Source: Burkholderiales bacterium
GTDB taxonomy: Bacteria > Pseudomonadota > Gammaproteobacteria > Burkholderiales > Casimicrobiaceae
Direction of reading: 5' to 3'
Assembly (NCBI GenBank): GCA_016790165.1
Contig: JAEUPL010000021.1
Coordinates: forward strand, 1-64,000
Length of the DNA stretch: 64,000 nt
A program made the position numbers and the translations under genes. Below, piece after piece: positions 8,640 through 18,202 of the stretch (the first letter of the stretch is position 1; the number at the start of each line of letters is the position of its first letter). The notes below the pieces were generated by a model that worked only from the letters and a program-made list of their open reading frames with translations, had not been told where the DNA came from and searched no databases.

Positions 8640-9827
8640 CTATCGCGGCATCATCGCGAGCGGGTCGAGTGGACGGCCCTGGCGGCGCACTTCGAAGTGC
8701 ATTTTGCTGCCCGCCGCGTCGCTCACTTCGGCGATCTTTTGACCGAGCAACACGCGCTGCTGCTCCTTGACCTGCACCTTGTCGGCGTTGAAGTACACGG
8801 TGACCGTCTCCTTGGCGTGACTGATCACAATCATCTGGCCAAAACCGCGCGGCTCCTTGCCGACGTAGATCACTTTGCCCGACGACGCCGCGACCATCGC
8901 AGTGCCCGCATTGGCAGCGATGTCGATGCCCTTCATCGCACCCTTGTCGTTGAACTTGCTGGCAACTTTGCCGGTCGTGGGCCAGGTCCAAAGTACTCCG
9001 TCACGTTCGACCCCGGCACCCGGCTTGATGTCGGCGTCGACCGGCGAGCTCGGTGTGGAGGGCAAAACAGGCGTTGCGGTCGGCTGCGTTGCAGGTGATG
9101 ACGCGCCGTGCGCGGCTGGCAAGACCGGTTGTGCGTTCGCCGCAGGCGCGACATCGCCACGCTGCATGGCGACGAGCGCCGCGTCGCTGTAGGCAACGCG
9201 CTGCGCCTTCGGCTCGCGCTTGAGCGGCGCTTCAATCGGTGTCACGCTCGGCGTGGCGACGGAGGGTGCCTGCGGGGTCACCGGTGCCGGCGGAAACGCC
9301 ATCGGCCCGCCCGGCAGAGGTTGCCCTTGGATTACGCCAGTCTGTGGCACGACCGCAACGGTGGTGGGAGCAGCGGTGGGCGGGGGGCCGCCTGCAACCG
9401 GCGGCGCCGCGCCCGGCGCCTGCAGACGCAGCACTTGCCCCACCCGCAGCGGCTGCGTAGCGGCCAGGTTGTTCCAGGTAGCAAGCGCGTTGGGATCGAG
9501 CGCGTTGTTGCGGGCAATCGCGTACAACGTCTCGCCGGGCTGCACCACATGGAACTGTGAACCCGCGGTGTTGCCCGGCTGCACAACCTGGGCCGTCGGC
9601 GGCGCGAGGCCCGGCTTGGGCATCGGCGTGGCTGGGGGAGTGCTGACCGGTCTCGTGGTGCGATCCACGACGGGAGCGGGAACGCTGGTGGTGCACGCGG
9701 CGAGCATCGCCGCTACGGAGAGCGCGAGCCAGCGGCTCGCAAAGCAGTGCACAGTCCGGTCGTCACGGAAGCTGAGTCGGGAATGGATCATGGTCAATCG
9801 CTGTAGGTCGTTGAAATGGCCGATCAT
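8640..9827 (-). CDS. nlpD: NlpD-like lipoprotein, LysM and degenerate LytM (M23) domains
   Basis: This 395-residue lipoprotein has a hydrophobic stretch ending in the lipobox LAAC (Cys45 from the first Met). A LysM domain ([16 protein letters not shown]) begins near residue 93, followed by a long Pro/Ala linker and a C-terminal M23 domain. In the M23 domain the first zinc-ligand position reads MKGIDIA instead of HxGID, and the HxH motif is YFNAD, so it is probably not catalytic. E. coli NlpD, which activates the amidase AmiC during cell separation, is similar. The ATG at 9827 overlaps the pcm stop as ATGA. An alternative ATG is at 9791. rpoS does not follow it. Confidence 0.88.
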   Translation of the reverse strand: MIGHFNDLQRLTMIHSRLSFRDDRTVHCFASRWLALSVAAMLAACTTSVPAPVVDRTTRPVSTPPATPMPKPGLAPPTAQVVQPGNTAGSQFHVVQPGETLYAIARNNALDPNALATWNNLAATQPLRVGQVLRLQAPGAAPPVAGGPPPTAAPTTVAVVPQTGVIQGQPLPGGPMAFPPAPVTPQAPSVATPSVTPIEAPLKREPKAQRVAYSDAALVAMQRGDVAPAANAQPVLPAAHGASSPATQPTATPVLPSTPSSPVDADIKPGAGVERDGVLWTWPTTGKVASKFNDKGAMKGIDIAANAGTAMVAASSGKVIYVGKEPRGFGQMIVISHAKETVTVYFNADKVQVKEQQRVLLGQKIAEVSDAAGSKMHFEVRRQGRPLDPLAMMPR

Positions 9828-10504
9828 TCCTGGCCGGATTTGAGTGGCACGAATACCACGTCGTCATAGGCTTGCTGCTGAAAACTATCGCCGCGTCGCG
9901 TGATCAGCGTGAGCTTCTGATGCTCGGCGGAACCCAGCGGAATCACCATGCGCCCGCCGTCCGCCAGCAGACCCAGCAGATTAGGCGGCACGCTGGCACC
10001 GCCCGCGGCGACCACGATGACATCAAACTGCACCACATTGGAATTGGCCTCACGACCGTCGGCATTGCGCACCTTGACGTTATGCGCGCCGACGCTCGAC
10101 AACGTTTGCCGAGCCCGTGCTGCCAACGCGCCAATACGCTCAATCGTGTACACCTCACGCGCCAATCGACCCAGCACCGCGGCCTGGTAGCCGCAGCCAC
10201 CACCGATTTCCAGCGCCATATCGATCGTCTGGCCGGCGCGCGCCAACTCGCAGGAGCGGGCTACCGCGTAGGGTTGCGATATGGTCTGTGCGAAGCCGAT
10301 GGGCAGCGCGGTATCCTCGTAGGCCCGGCTGGCAAATGCCTCTTCGACAAACAGGTGCCGGGGCACTTGCGCCATCGCGCTGAGTACGGCTTCATCTCGG
10401 ATGCCCTGCTCGCGCAGGCGCGCGATCATGCGCAGCCGTGTGCGCTCCGACGCCATGCCGAGGCCGGCCGCTGAGCGCGCGAGCGACTGCGTCACGCGAG
10501 CCAC
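9824..10504 (-). CDS. pcm: Protein-L-isoaspartate O-methyltransferase
   Basis: This 226-residue SAM-dependent methyltransferase repairs isoaspartyl residues in aged proteins. It shows the PCMT features [10 protein letters not shown] near residue 47, [10 protein letters not shown] near 73 and the SAM-binding motif [14 protein letters not shown] near 97. The post-I region is VYTIERI. The start is GTG at 10504, overlapping surE by 13 bp. Its stop overlaps the nlpD ATG by 4 bp, so the three genes are translationally coupled. An ATG start 16 codons downstream, just before the conserved core, is possible. Confidence 0.93.
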   Translation of the reverse strand: MARVTQSLARSAAGLGMASERTRLRMIARLREQGIRDEAVLSAMAQVPRHLFVEEAFASRAYEDTALPIGFAQTISQPYAVARSCELARAGQTIDMALEIGGGCGYQAAVLGRLAREVYTIERIGALAARARQTLSSVGAHNVKVRNADGREANSNVVQFDVIVVAAGGASVPPNLLGLLADGGRMVIPLGSAEHQKLTLITRRGDSFQQQAYDDVVFVPLKSGQE

Positions 10505-11247
10505 GCCTGCACATGATGCACGGCGTCGTACTGGGTCAAATCAATTGAAAGCGGCGTGACCGCCACCATGCCCTGCGCAATCACCCCAAAGTCAGTGTCC
10601 GGTCCGGCGTCTGCGGCGGGTCCCGCAGGCCCAATGCGCCACACGGTAGTGCCGGGCTCATGATGATGATGCGTCTTGCTGACCGGCTCAGCCTGATGTC
10701 GCCGCCCGAGTCGCACCACCTGAATCCCGGTGAGATCGTCTTCCGGCACGTCTGGCACGTTCACGTTCAAGAGCCACGGCACCGGCGGACGCTTGTCAAG
10801 CAACCGCTTGGCCAGGCCCGTCGCTACATGCGCTGCCGTCTGGAAGTGCGTCGCCGGCTTGCGCTCCATCGACACGGCGATCGCCGGGATACCGAGCAAA
10901 AAACCTTCCATCGCGGCAGCGACCGTACCCGAGTAGATCGTGTCATCCCCGAGATTGGGGCCGTTGTTGATGCCCGACACCACGATGTCGGGGCGAAAAT
11001 GGAGCAGCCCATTGACCGCAATGTGCACGCAATCCGCCGGCGTTCCGTCGACGTAGTAAACCGGATAGCCCGCAGCAACGTCCTGGCGAACGTGGAGAGG
11101 GCGATTGACGGTCAGCGAGTTGGACGCCGCACTGCGATCCTCTGCGGGGGCAACGACGGTCACGTCGCCGATGGCGGAAAGCGCTTTGGCCAGCGCCTGA
11201 ATGCCGGGTGACTGATACCCGTCGTCGTTGGAAACCAGAATCTTCAC
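10492..11247 (-). CDS. surE: 5'/3'-nucleotidase SurE
   Basis: This 251-residue SurE survival protein is a metal-dependent nucleoside monophosphate phosphatase. The N-terminal NDDGYQSPG carries the two metal-binding Asp residues (8 and 9). The GTPADCVH motif is near residue 88 and [12 protein letters not shown] near 105. It starts with GTG at 11247 and has no Shine-Dalgarno. A perfect TATAAT lies eight bases upstream, so the transcript may be leaderless. It is the first gene of surE-pcm-nlpD. Confidence 0.95.
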   Translation of the reverse strand: MKILVSNDDGYQSPGIQALAKALSAIGDVTVVAPAEDRSAASNSLTVNRPLHVRQDVAAGYPVYYVDGTPADCVHIAVNGLLHFRPDIVVSGINNGPNLGDDTIYSGTVAAAMEGFLLGIPAIAVSMERKPATHFQTAAHVATGLAKRLLDKRPPVPWLLNVNVPDVPEDDLTGIQVVRLGRRHQAEPVSKTHHHHEPGTTVWRIGPAGPAADAGPDTDFGVIAQGMVAVTPLSIDLTQYDAVHHVQAWLA

Positions 11248-11255
11248 GGAGCGAA

Positions 11256-11261
11256 ATTATA
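11256..11261 (-). promoter_or_regulatory. Candidate -10 element of surE
   Basis: The minus strand reads TATAAT here, eight bases before the surE GTG. A weak -35 (TTCGGT) lies 17 bp further upstream. The predicted transcription start falls within one or two bases of the start codon. Confidence 0.5.
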
Positions 11262-11435
11262 GAGAGCGCCTGCAACTGACCGAATTCACCGCGATAATCA
11301 CTGATGTCACTGACGCGAGGCGGCCAGTGCGCGTGCGGCAAGCCGTCTCGAATGCACGCGCAGCGCAGAGGATCATACGCTGCCCGACGACGCTACGCCC
11401 TCATCGCCCCCCCCAATACCTCTATTTGCTAAACC

Positions 11436-12617
11436 ATGGCCTACGATCTGAAAACGCTCCTCGGCGGCCTGTCCGCACAGGCGTTCATGCGCGAACACTG
11501 GCAGAAACAACTGCGCTTCATACCGCAAGCCGTACCCGGTTTCACCGACCTGCTCACACCGGAAGCCATGTGGCGGCTCGCTGCGTCAGGTGACGTGGAA
11601 TCACGCCTGGTCATCCGCGACGGCAAGCGATGGGTAATGGAGCACGGCCCCTTTGCCCGAGGTCAGCGTGCGCAGTTGCCGGCGCGCAACTGGACGCTGC
11701 TCGTGCAGGGGCTCAATCTTCACGTGCCCGCTGCGGACGACTGGTTGCGCCGGTTCTCATTCCTGCCCTACGCACGTCTGGATGACGTGATGGTTTCTCT
11801 AGCCGCACCCGGCGGTGGCGTCGGTCCGCACTTCGACTCCTACGATGTGTTTCTGATGCAGGGTATGGGCAAGCGACGCTGGCGAATGTCCATGCAAACT
11901 GACTTGGCGCTGCTGCCGGATGCACCGCTGAAGATACTCAAGCGGATGCGCACCGACCAAACGGTGGATGCCGTGGCAGGCGACCTGCTGTATCTGCCGC
12001 CCCAAGTGGCGCACGATGGCGTCGCCATGCAGTCAGAAAGCGAAGGGTTCTGCACTACGTATTCCGTCGGTTTTCGCGCGCCAACGCGCCAGGAAATCGC
12101 GGATGGATTTCTCGACTGGATCGGTGCAACCAGCGAGATTGACGGTCGGCTGGGAGACCCGGATCTCAAAGCCTCATCGCATCCTGCGCGCATTCCGGCC
12201 AGTTACCAGCGCGAAATCGCTGGCGCGATCGCGGAGCTTGCCATCGGTCGCGACACGATCCGTGAGTTCGCCGGTTGCTTTGCCAGCGAACCCAAACCGC
12301 ACGTGGCGTTCGATCCGCCGGCGACGAAACTCGCACGCGCCGCGTTCGTACGAGAGTGTAGTCGCGAGTCGTCGGTCGTGGCGTTCGCCGCCGGAACGCT
12401 TTGCCTCTATGACGACACCTTCCTGTTCATCAACGGTGACGCGTTCATCATTCGTGGTGACGATGCGTTCTGGCGCGAGTTCGCCGATGCGCGCCGTTTT
12501 CGTCCATCGACGGCGCTTCCGTCGCTCGGTGAAGAGACCGTCGACGCCCTCTACCAGTGGTACTGCGATGGCTGGCTGCATGTGATCCACGACCACGCCG
12601 TGGGGCAGGCATCATGA
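11436..12617 (+). CDS. RoxA/YcfD-type JmjC ribosomal oxygenase
   Basis: This 393-residue cupin/JmjC 2-oxoglutarate Fe(II) oxygenase belongs to the family that hydroxylates an arginine of ribosomal protein L16 in E. coli. The iron ligands are visible as the HFD of GGGVGPHFDSYDVFLMQG (near residues 131-133) and a distal His in VAHDGVA near 191. The N-terminal FMREHWQKQ motif is typical. The C-terminal half is the winged-helix-like dimer region. Its stop overlaps the next gene's ATG by 4 bp. It is transcribed divergently from surE. Confidence 0.88.
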   Translation: MAYDLKTLLGGLSAQAFMREHWQKQLRFIPQAVPGFTDLLTPEAMWRLAASGDVESRLVIRDGKRWVMEHGPFARGQRAQLPARNWTLLVQGLNLHVPAADDWLRRFSFLPYARLDDVMVSLAAPGGGVGPHFDSYDVFLMQGMGKRRWRMSMQTDLALLPDAPLKILKRMRTDQTVDAVAGDLLYLPPQVAHDGVAMQSESEGFCTTYSVGFRAPTRQEIADGFLDWIGATSEIDGRLGDPDLKASSHPARIPASYQREIAGAIAELAIGRDTIREFAGCFASEPKPHVAFDPPATKLARAAFVRECSRESSVVAFAAGTLCLYDDTFLFINGDAFIIRGDDAFWREFADARRFRPSTALPSLGEETVDALYQWYCDGWLHVIHDHAVGQAS

Positions 12618-13120
12618 CCGAATCCCTTTCGTCCCAGACCCAACCGCCGGATGACGCAACGTGCCTGCTCACGTGGGACGACGTATCCAGAGCGCTCGAC
12701 ACACTCATCGACCGCAGCTCGCGCACACTTGACATCGTTGATCACTCGCTTGCCACGCAAGGCTGGGGGAGCCGCGCCCGTTGCGATGCGCTGCAGGAGG
12801 CAGCGTTTCATCGTCGCGTGCAGGTGCGCATCCTGATCGCAGAGGGTCACTACGTTCGCACTGAAGTACCCCGCCTCATGACCGTACTCAAGTCACTCGG
12901 TCACCGCATCGAAATCGTGGTTAGCCAAGCCCGCGACTTTCCGGCGTCGGCGTACGCTGTTGCAGACCGGCAACACCTTCTATTTCGCCCCATTTCGGTG
13001 CAATCGAACGGCCGCTTGAGTCTAGAAAACCCAAATAAATCAATACCTTATGCAGATGAATTTCATCTGCTTTGGGAACAAGGTGGAGAGCGGGTGTTTC
13101 CCGAAGCGTTCGGTCTCTGA
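12614..13120 (+). CDS. DUF7931-like conserved hypothetical protein
   Basis: This 168-residue protein was recognised only as a conserved hypothetical that often follows the RoxA-type cupin gene in Burkholderiales. The central part reads SRTLDIVDHSLATQGW, then ALQEAAFHRRVQVRILI and HRIEIVVSQARDFPASAYAV. It ends with a region that resembles a degenerate phospholipase-D-like half domain without HKD residues. No signal peptide or membrane segment is present, so it is probably cytoplasmic. It starts with an ATGA overlap with the oxygenase gene, implying coupling. Function is unknown. Confidence 0.75.
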   Translation: MTESLSSQTQPPDDATCLLTWDDVSRALDTLIDRSSRTLDIVDHSLATQGWGSRARCDALQEAAFHRRVQVRILIAEGHYVRTEVPRLMTVLKSLGHRIEIVVSQARDFPASAYAVADRQHLLFRPISVQSNGRLSLENPNKSIPYADEFHLLWEQGGERVFPEAFGL

Positions 13121-13269
13121 GGCCATCCGCTTCCGCCTTCAGGGATTCCGATATACTTCTCACCCTCACTCAGTTTCTATCCGGTTTCGCTCACTGGGTG
13201 GTCTCCGCTGAGGGAGATTCTCCTTAAGGCACACACATTCGTTAACGATTCACGTTGTAAGGAAACACA

Positions 13270-13620
13270 ATGAAAAAGTCCCTCCTGGTCGCCGCGCTCC
13301 TCGCGCTTGGCCTCGTCGCTTGCGGCAAGAAAGAAGAACCGAAAGCTGCTGCACCGGCTCCCGCCGCTGCGCCTGCTGCGGCTCCTGCTGCTGCTGCACC
13401 GACTCCGGTTGACGCTGCCAAAGACGCTGCTGCCAAGGCCGTCGATGCAACCAAAGACGCCGCTGGCAAAGCTGCCGACGCCGCCAAGGATGCTGCTGGC
13501 AAAGCCGTTGACGCAACCAAGGACGCTGCAGCCAAAACGGCTGACGCTGCCAAGGATGCTGCTGGCAAGGCCGTAGAAGCCGCCAAAGACGCTGCCAAGG
13601 ATGCCGTGAAGAAGCCGTAA
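13270..13620 (+). CDS. Small Ala/Lys-rich lipoprotein with LEA-like 11-mer repeats
   Basis: This 116-residue protein has a lipoprotein signal with lipobox LVAC at residues 15-18, then a Pro/Ala linker to about residue 46. Residues 47-112 are six consecutive 11-residue units of the type VDAAKDAAGKA. The Lys/Asp pattern would form an amphipathic, highly charged helix like group 3 LEA proteins or murein-associated lipoproteins. AAGGA lies eight bases before the ATG. It stands alone, with a strong terminator at 13645-13673. Function is unknown. A stress-protective or envelope-spacer role is only a guess. Confidence 0.85.
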   Translation: MKKSLLVAALLALGLVACGKKEEPKAAAPAPAAAPAAAPAAAAPTPVDAAKDAAAKAVDATKDAAGKAADAAKDAAGKAVDATKDAAAKTADAAKDAAGKAVEAAKDAAKDAVKKP

Positions 13621-13644
13621 CCGGTTTCCGTTAACGTCACATCT

Positions 13645-13673
13645 AAAAGCCGGTCAACTGACCGGCTTTTTTT
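13645..13673 (+). terminator. Intrinsic terminator of the repeat lipoprotein gene
   Basis: AAAAGCCGGTCA (13645-13656) pairs with TGACCGGCTTTT (13659-13670), followed by TTT. It lies 25 bp after the stop and can also serve the convergent HAD gene. Confidence 0.9.
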
Positions 13674-13693
13674 ACGTCTGCGAGCACCGGTCG

Positions 13694-14371
13694 TTACCGC
13701 TGTGGTGGGACAGCGGCCCCCAACCAACGCGAAATTTCTGCCAGCGACGCCACGGTCTCAACGCCGGGTGGCACATCGCTCCGTTTGATCGGCGCGATGT
13801 CGGGGATCCAGTGCGTGCGCGCGCCTGAAGCGACTGCAGCATGCAAGCCGGGAAGCGAATCTTCAAACGCCCAACAGTGCGTGGCTGTGGTCCCCAACTG
13901 CTGAGCCGCAAGGATATACAAATCCGGGGCAGGTTTACCATGCACCACCGCGTCGCGGCCAACGACCGCCTGCAAATACGGCAGCAAACCGGATCGCTCC
14001 AGTTTCTGCCGCGCGAGCGATGTGGCAGTCGACGTCGCCACCGCGCAGCCCACACCCGCATCGCACAGCGCCTGCAGCGCTACCAGCGCGCCGGGCTTGG
14101 GCGGCACTCCCTCCGCGACCAGCGCGCCGTAGTGCGCGGTCCAGGCTGCTTGATAGATCCTCGGCGAATATGCTGAGCCCAACTCGGCGACGAGCAACCG
14201 TTCTACGGCGTCAGTCCCCAGTCCAATCATAGCCAGTGAAACGTCCTCCGGTATGGAATGTCCCAGCGCAGTGGCCGTCATTTGGGTTGCGCGCTGCGCC
14301 AGACGTTCACTGTCCAGCAGCAAGCCGTCCATGTCGAACAGCACCGCAACGGGAGGAGTGCGGCGACTCAT
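13694..14371 (-). CDS. HAD superfamily (IA) phosphatase, beta-phosphoglucomutase-like
   Basis: This 225-residue HAD hydrolase has motif I FDMDGLLLDSE with nucleophile Asp near residue 13, followed by a helical cap. Motif II is the Thr/Ser of AVATSTA near 112. The motif III Lys is in HGKPAPDLY near 147, and the motif IV acidic pair is in FEDSLPGL near 170. The substrate cannot be told; sugar phosphates are usual for this subgroup. ATG 14371 was chosen because the preceding frame lies inside the upstream MBL gene. It is the last gene of the dapA-bamC-MBL-HAD run. Confidence 0.87.
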   Translation of the reverse strand: MSRRTPPVAVLFDMDGLLLDSERLAQRATQMTATALGHSIPEDVSLAMIGLGTDAVERLLVAELGSAYSPRIYQAAWTAHYGALVAEGVPPKPGALVALQALCDAGVGCAVATSTATSLARQKLERSGLLPYLQAVVGRDAVVHGKPAPDLYILAAQQLGTTATHCWAFEDSLPGLHAAVASGARTHWIPDIAPIKRSDVPPGVETVASLAEISRWLGAAVPPQR

Positions 14372-14396
14372 CGTGGGAGTGGCGTCGCAAGCGGCA

Positions 14397-15161
14397 TCAC
14401 GCGATCGTGACCCAGTCAAGGCCGTCGTCTTGTGACGCGATGTGCAGTCCGTCGAGCGTGCCGCCGAGCGCGGCGGCAAACGCGCCACGCGCGAGTTCAG
14501 CGCGGTTGTTTTCGCGGCTAAGATGTGCCGCAACAACGTGCTGCAGCCGGGGGCCAGCGACGACGGCGAGCAACTCGGCTGCTGCCCGGTTTGACAGGTG
14601 ACCATACCGCCCGGCGATTCGCGCCTTGAGCCCGACCGGGTAGCGCGAGTGAAAAAGCAGGTCCTCGCAGTGGTTTGCCTCGAGAAACAGGGCGTCGCAA
14701 CCGGACAGTGATGCCTCGATAAACGGCGTCGTCTCGCCGACGTCGGTCAACACACCGAGGCGCCGATCACCATCGGAGAGCACCATCTGCGCGGGTTCAC
14801 GCGCATCGTGCGGCACAGGGAAAGGTCGAACTTCGAGATCGTTCACCACGAATGCGTCGTGCGAATCAAAACCGCGAAGCGCGCAGCCGTCCCACCTCGA
14901 TTCCGTCGCAGCCAGTGTGCCGAACGTCAACCAAACGGGGATGTCAAAGCGTCGTGCCAGGCGCGGCACACCGCCGACGTGATCGCTGTGCTCGTGCGTG
15001 ACAACGATGGCGTCGATGCTGGCGGCGTCAATGCCCAGACGAGCGCAGCGGGCCACGGTTTCGCGCAGGCCAAAGCCGCAATCGACCATGATCATCGTTT
15101 GCCCCGCGTGAACCAGCAGGGCGTTTCCCTCGCTTCCGCTTCCGAGACTCGCGAAGCGCAT
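14397..15161 (-). CDS. MBL-fold metallohydrolase (WalJ/YycJ-like)
   Basis: This 254-residue metallo-beta-lactamase-fold protein starts MRFASLGSGSEGNALLV. It carries the zinc motif THEHSDHVGG near residue 55, and later conserved motifs include LEANH near 143 and GHLSN near 165. This arrangement fits the YycJ/WalJ group, proposed to be 5'-exonucleases. The ATG at 15161 was preferred over a TTG six bases upstream. No clear Shine-Dalgarno is seen. It sits 26 bp after bamC. Confidence 0.87.
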   Translation of the reverse strand: MRFASLGSGSEGNALLVHAGQTMIMVDCGFGLRETVARCARLGIDAASIDAIVVTHEHSDHVGGVPRLARRFDIPVWLTFGTLAATESRWDGCALRGFDSHDAFVVNDLEVRPFPVPHDAREPAQMVLSDGDRRLGVLTDVGETTPFIEASLSGCDALFLEANHCEDLLFHSRYPVGLKARIAGRYGHLSNRAAAELLAVVAGPRLQHVVAAHLSRENNRAELARGAFAAALGGTLDGLHIASQDDGLDWVTIA

Positions 15162-15187
15162 GCGCAATGGAGTACGACCGGTTGGGA

Positions 15188-16339
15188 CTAGCGGAGCTGC
15201 TCGTACAACAGGGTCACGATGCGCGCGCCGATCGGTGTCGTGTCGGGTTGGCCAGACTTGTCCAGCACACGCATCTCGGTCTTTCCCGCGTTCTCCTTGA
15301 CCGTGATGCGGTATTGCTCAGCAACGTCCTTATTGTCGGATTGCCAGAACTTGAGCTTGTCGAGAATACCTGGCTCATTCTTTGCGATTTGCTCCGGATC
15401 GGCGTAACGGACAAAGTATGTCCCAGCGGTGCGATCACGATCCACGACGGTGAAACCGACACGATCCAGGGCGAGACCGACCCGCCGCCACGCGCGGTCA
15501 AATCCGTCGTTGATCGACAGCATCGATTGGCTGCCCGTCTTGACAATGGTCGCCTGATCAACCCGCGCGGCGGCCGACGCGGGGGCGACCGCCGCTTGTG
15601 CGAGTTGTGCGGCTTCGGCCTTCGGCGCCCCGAGGTAGGTCATCAGGCGGTACAGAATCTCGGCTTCATACTCCGGTTCTGATTTGCGCGGTTCCCACCG
15701 GAATTGGGGCGAGGCCTGCGTGCCGACGCTCTTTTCTTCCATACCGCGATGGCTAATGAAAATTTCAGTCGTGCCAGCGGCACCACGTTCCACGCGGGTG
15801 CGATACTTGTCTCGCGTGCCACTGGAATACACATTGTCAAATACTTTTCCGATCACACGGCGAATCGGATCGTCCAGGATGCGAGCCCGGTTTTCGGCCC
15901 AATCAGTTTCCATTAACCCAACCCGCGCGTCGTCAGTCACCAACGTCAGGTTCATGCTCGACCAAAATTCGCGGATACGCGGGAAGTTCGCCTCCGGAGT
16001 GCCCGGCACGACCAACCAGCGTTCCGTACCGGAGCGCTCGACGCGCATACCCGAGACCACCGGCAACACGCCACCGGCCCCCGACAGCACCGCAGCGCGG
16101 TTGGCGGCATTCACGCCAGACAACGTCGCCGTGCCGGCGCGATAGCGGTCGTCGTACCTCGGCGGACTCAGGTCCGGCGGGATTTCCAATGCGGGGCCCG
16201 ACTGCGCGGATTTGTACTCAAGGCGCTTGGACTCAAACGGATTGAGATCGCTAATCGTGCTGCACCCGCCCAGAAGCACACCAGCAAGGGCAGCAAAGGC
16301 AACAGTGACGCGGGTAGCTTTCGGCGAAAAAGGCTTCAT
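15188..16339 (-). CDS. bamC: Outer membrane assembly lipoprotein BamC
   Basis: This 383-residue lipoprotein component of the BAM complex has a signal ending in LLGGC (Cys about 26) and the unstructured N-terminal lasso with the conserved LEIPPDLSPP. Two helix-grip domains follow (for example WLVVPGTPEANFPRIREFW and the C-terminal FDRAWRRVGLALDRVGFTV). The ATG at 16339, preceded by AGGA, is preferred over an ATG at 16357 that has only pyrimidines upstream. It lies downstream of dapA, as in E. coli. Confidence 0.92.
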   Translation of the reverse strand: MKPFSPKATRVTVAFAALAGVLLGGCSTISDLNPFESKRLEYKSAQSGPALEIPPDLSPPRYDDRYRAGTATLSGVNAANRAAVLSGAGGVLPVVSGMRVERSGTERWLVVPGTPEANFPRIREFWSSMNLTLVTDDARVGLMETDWAENRARILDDPIRRVIGKVFDNVYSSGTRDKYRTRVERGAAGTTEIFISHRGMEEKSVGTQASPQFRWEPRKSEPEYEAEILYRLMTYLGAPKAEAAQLAQAAVAPASAAARVDQATIVKTGSQSMLSINDGFDRAWRRVGLALDRVGFTVVDRDRTAGTYFVRYADPEQIAKNEPGILDKLKFWQSDNKDVAEQYRITVKENAGKTEMRVLDKSGQPDTTPIGARIVTLLYEQLR

Positions 16340-16420
16340 TCGAATGAGTCCTGCCATGAAGACGAGAGAGAGGGAAGTTCCTGATTACAGAGAGACTCGG
16401 TGGCGATCAGATGCGCCCAC

Positions 16421-17335
16421 CTAGAGCAGTGCAGCATGCCGCATCGCAGCCTCAAGAGTCGGCTCAAATTGAGCCGACATTGGTGTCATCGGCAGCCGTG
16501 TCGTCGGGCCACAACGTCCGAGTCGAGACAGCACCCACTTTGCCGGGATCGGATTGGCTTCGACGAAGAGGTCCATGTGCAAAGGCAACAGCGTATCGTT
16601 GACCGTGCGGGCCCCGGCGAAGTCGCCCGCCAACGCAAAACGGCATAGGTCGGACATCGCCTTCGGCGCAACGTTTGCAGTCACGGAAATCACGCCGTCA
16701 GAGCCCATCGCCATCAGCGCGAGCGCTGAGTCGTCGTTGCCGCTGTAAACCAAGAAACGCTTCGAGCCGCCAGCGACGTACTTGAGGCGACGTATCAGTT
16801 CGCTGCCGCGGGCAATATCGCCCGTCGCGTCCTTGATGCCCACGATTCCCGGCAGTTCGGCGAGTCGTAGCGTCGTCGCCGTGGCCAAATCCGCCACCGT
16901 GCGGCCCGGCACGTTGTAGAGGATCATCGGCAACTCAACCGCCTCTGCGATCGCTTTGAAGTGCTGGTAGAGCCCTTCTTGCGTCGGCTTGTTGTAATAC
17001 GGCACCACCGACAGCGACGCGTCCGCCCCAACCTGCCGCGCATACGCGCTCAAGCTGATTGCTTCTTTGGTTGAGTTCGCGCCCGTGCCAGCGATCACTT
17101 TGATACGCCCAGCCGCGTACTCCACCGTCGTTTTGATCAGCAGCGCGTGCTCGTCGACATCGACCGTCGGTGACTCGCCAGTGGTGCCGACGATCACGAT
17201 GCCTGCGGTTCCCGAAGCCACATGCCAGTCAATCAGCTTCTTGAGCGAATCGAGATCCAGCGTGCCGTCAGCATGCATTGGGGTCACGATGGCAACAAGG
17301 CTGCCTTGAATGGGCGAAAAAATCTCTGTGGGCAT
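16421..17335 (-). CDS. dapA: 4-hydroxy-tetrahydrodipicolinate synthase
   Basis: This 304-residue TIM-barrel aldolase condenses pyruvate and aspartate semialdehyde in lysine and diaminopimelate synthesis. The GTTGESPT motif near 44, the catalytic Tyr of [12 protein letters not shown] near 134 and the Schiff-base Lys in GIKDATGD near 162 are present. The ATG at 17335 begins the normal family start ([12 protein letters not shown]). The longer frame to 17434 lacks conservation. It heads the minus-strand dapA-bamC-MBL-HAD run. Confidence 0.95.
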   Translation of the reverse strand: MPTEIFSPIQGSLVAIVTPMHADGTLDLDSLKKLIDWHVASGTAGIVIVGTTGESPTVDVDEHALLIKTTVEYAAGRIKVIAGTGANSTKEAISLSAYARQVGADASLSVVPYYNKPTQEGLYQHFKAIAEAVELPMILYNVPGRTVADLATATTLRLAELPGIVGIKDATGDIARGSELIRRLKYVAGGSKRFLVYSGNDDSALALMAMGSDGVISVTANVAPKAMSDLCRFALAGDFAGARTVNDTLLPLHMDLFVEANPIPAKWVLSRLGRCGPTTRLPMTPMSAQFEPTLEAAMRHAALL

Positions 17336-17465
17336 TGGGGGTTGGTTGCGTGCCGCGGTAACGCGAACACATACGGCAAATGACGTAACCTTGAATGTTA
17401 ACGCAGCGCTGCAGCGCAACATTGAAGGCGCCATGAGCCGAAAGAGGCTGCGGTAAAATTCTCAG

Positions 17466-18200
17466 ATGACGTCAGCATCAATCAGGATGTTTTTTTGCAC
17501 TAGAGGCATCGCCGCCGCTGGCCTTGTTCTGACCATAGGATCCCCGCCGGCCGCGGCATGGGCTGATGAAGCCCTGGGTAAAGTGCCCCCTTCCTTACCC
17601 GTTGTCACCCCCATCGCGACAGTACCGGAAGGTCGGCTCGCGCGCGCCGAAAAGGCGCTGCGTGACGCCAGCAGTGCGTTGCGTGAAGCGAGCGTCACGG
17701 CGCGAGATACAGCGTCAGAGATTACCTCTTATGCGCTGGGTCTGATTGGCGTCAGTTACAAGTTTGGCGGCAATACGCCCGATCAAGGACTCGACTGTAG
17801 CGGCCTGATTCGGTATGTGTTCCAGCAGGCCACGGGCATTGCCCTGCCGCGGACAGCCCGTGATCAAGCGCGAGTCGGCGAGTCGGTGGCAATGGACAAA
17901 TTGCAGCCTGGGGATCTTGTGTTTTTCAACACGCGCCGCTTCCAGTTTTCACACGTGGGACTCTATCTGGGCGACAACAAGTTCATCCACGCGCCGAGCC
18001 GTGGCGGTTCGGTAGAAGTGGTTAGCCTGGACAAGCAATACTGGCAAAAGGCGTTCAACGGCGCCCGACGAATCATTGGCGGCTTGCCCGACTTGACCGC
18101 CGTGCTCCCTGCCGCGGAAGCGTCAACGCCGGCGGTCCTGTCGCCCGCCGCGCCCTCGTCCGCCACCAACCAGGCGAACAAGTCGGTCGTCAGCGACTAA
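17466..18200 (+). CDS. NlpC/P60 (C40) cell wall peptidase
   Basis: This 244-residue exported peptidase has a signal peptide of about 34 residues ending near AAAWA. A short helical linker follows, then the NlpC/P60 domain from about residue 92. The catalytic Cys is in LDCSGLIRYVFQ near 119, the His in SHVGLYLGDN near 166, and the third polar residue in IHAPSRGG near 178. It probably cleaves a gamma-D-Glu-diamino acid bond in peptidoglycan. The C-terminus is Ala/Ser-rich. There is no Shine-Dalgarno. TAAAAT lies six bases before the ATG, so the message may be leaderless. Confidence 0.9.
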   Translation: MTSASIRMFFCTRGIAAAGLVLTIGSPPAAAWADEALGKVPPSLPVVTPIATVPEGRLARAEKALRDASSALREASVTARDTASEITSYALGLIGVSYKFGGNTPDQGLDCSGLIRYVFQQATGIALPRTARDQARVGESVAMDKLQPGDLVFFNTRRFQFSHVGLYLGDNKFIHAPSRGGSVEVVSLDKQYWQKAFNGARRIIGGLPDLTAVLPAAEASTPAVLSPAAPSSATNQANKSVVSD

Positions 18201-18202
18201 GC

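Noticed and set aside
13121..13269. TATACT at 13152 as promoter of the repeat lipoprotein
   Set aside because: No matching -35 could be placed at normal spacing, so it was not listed as a feature.
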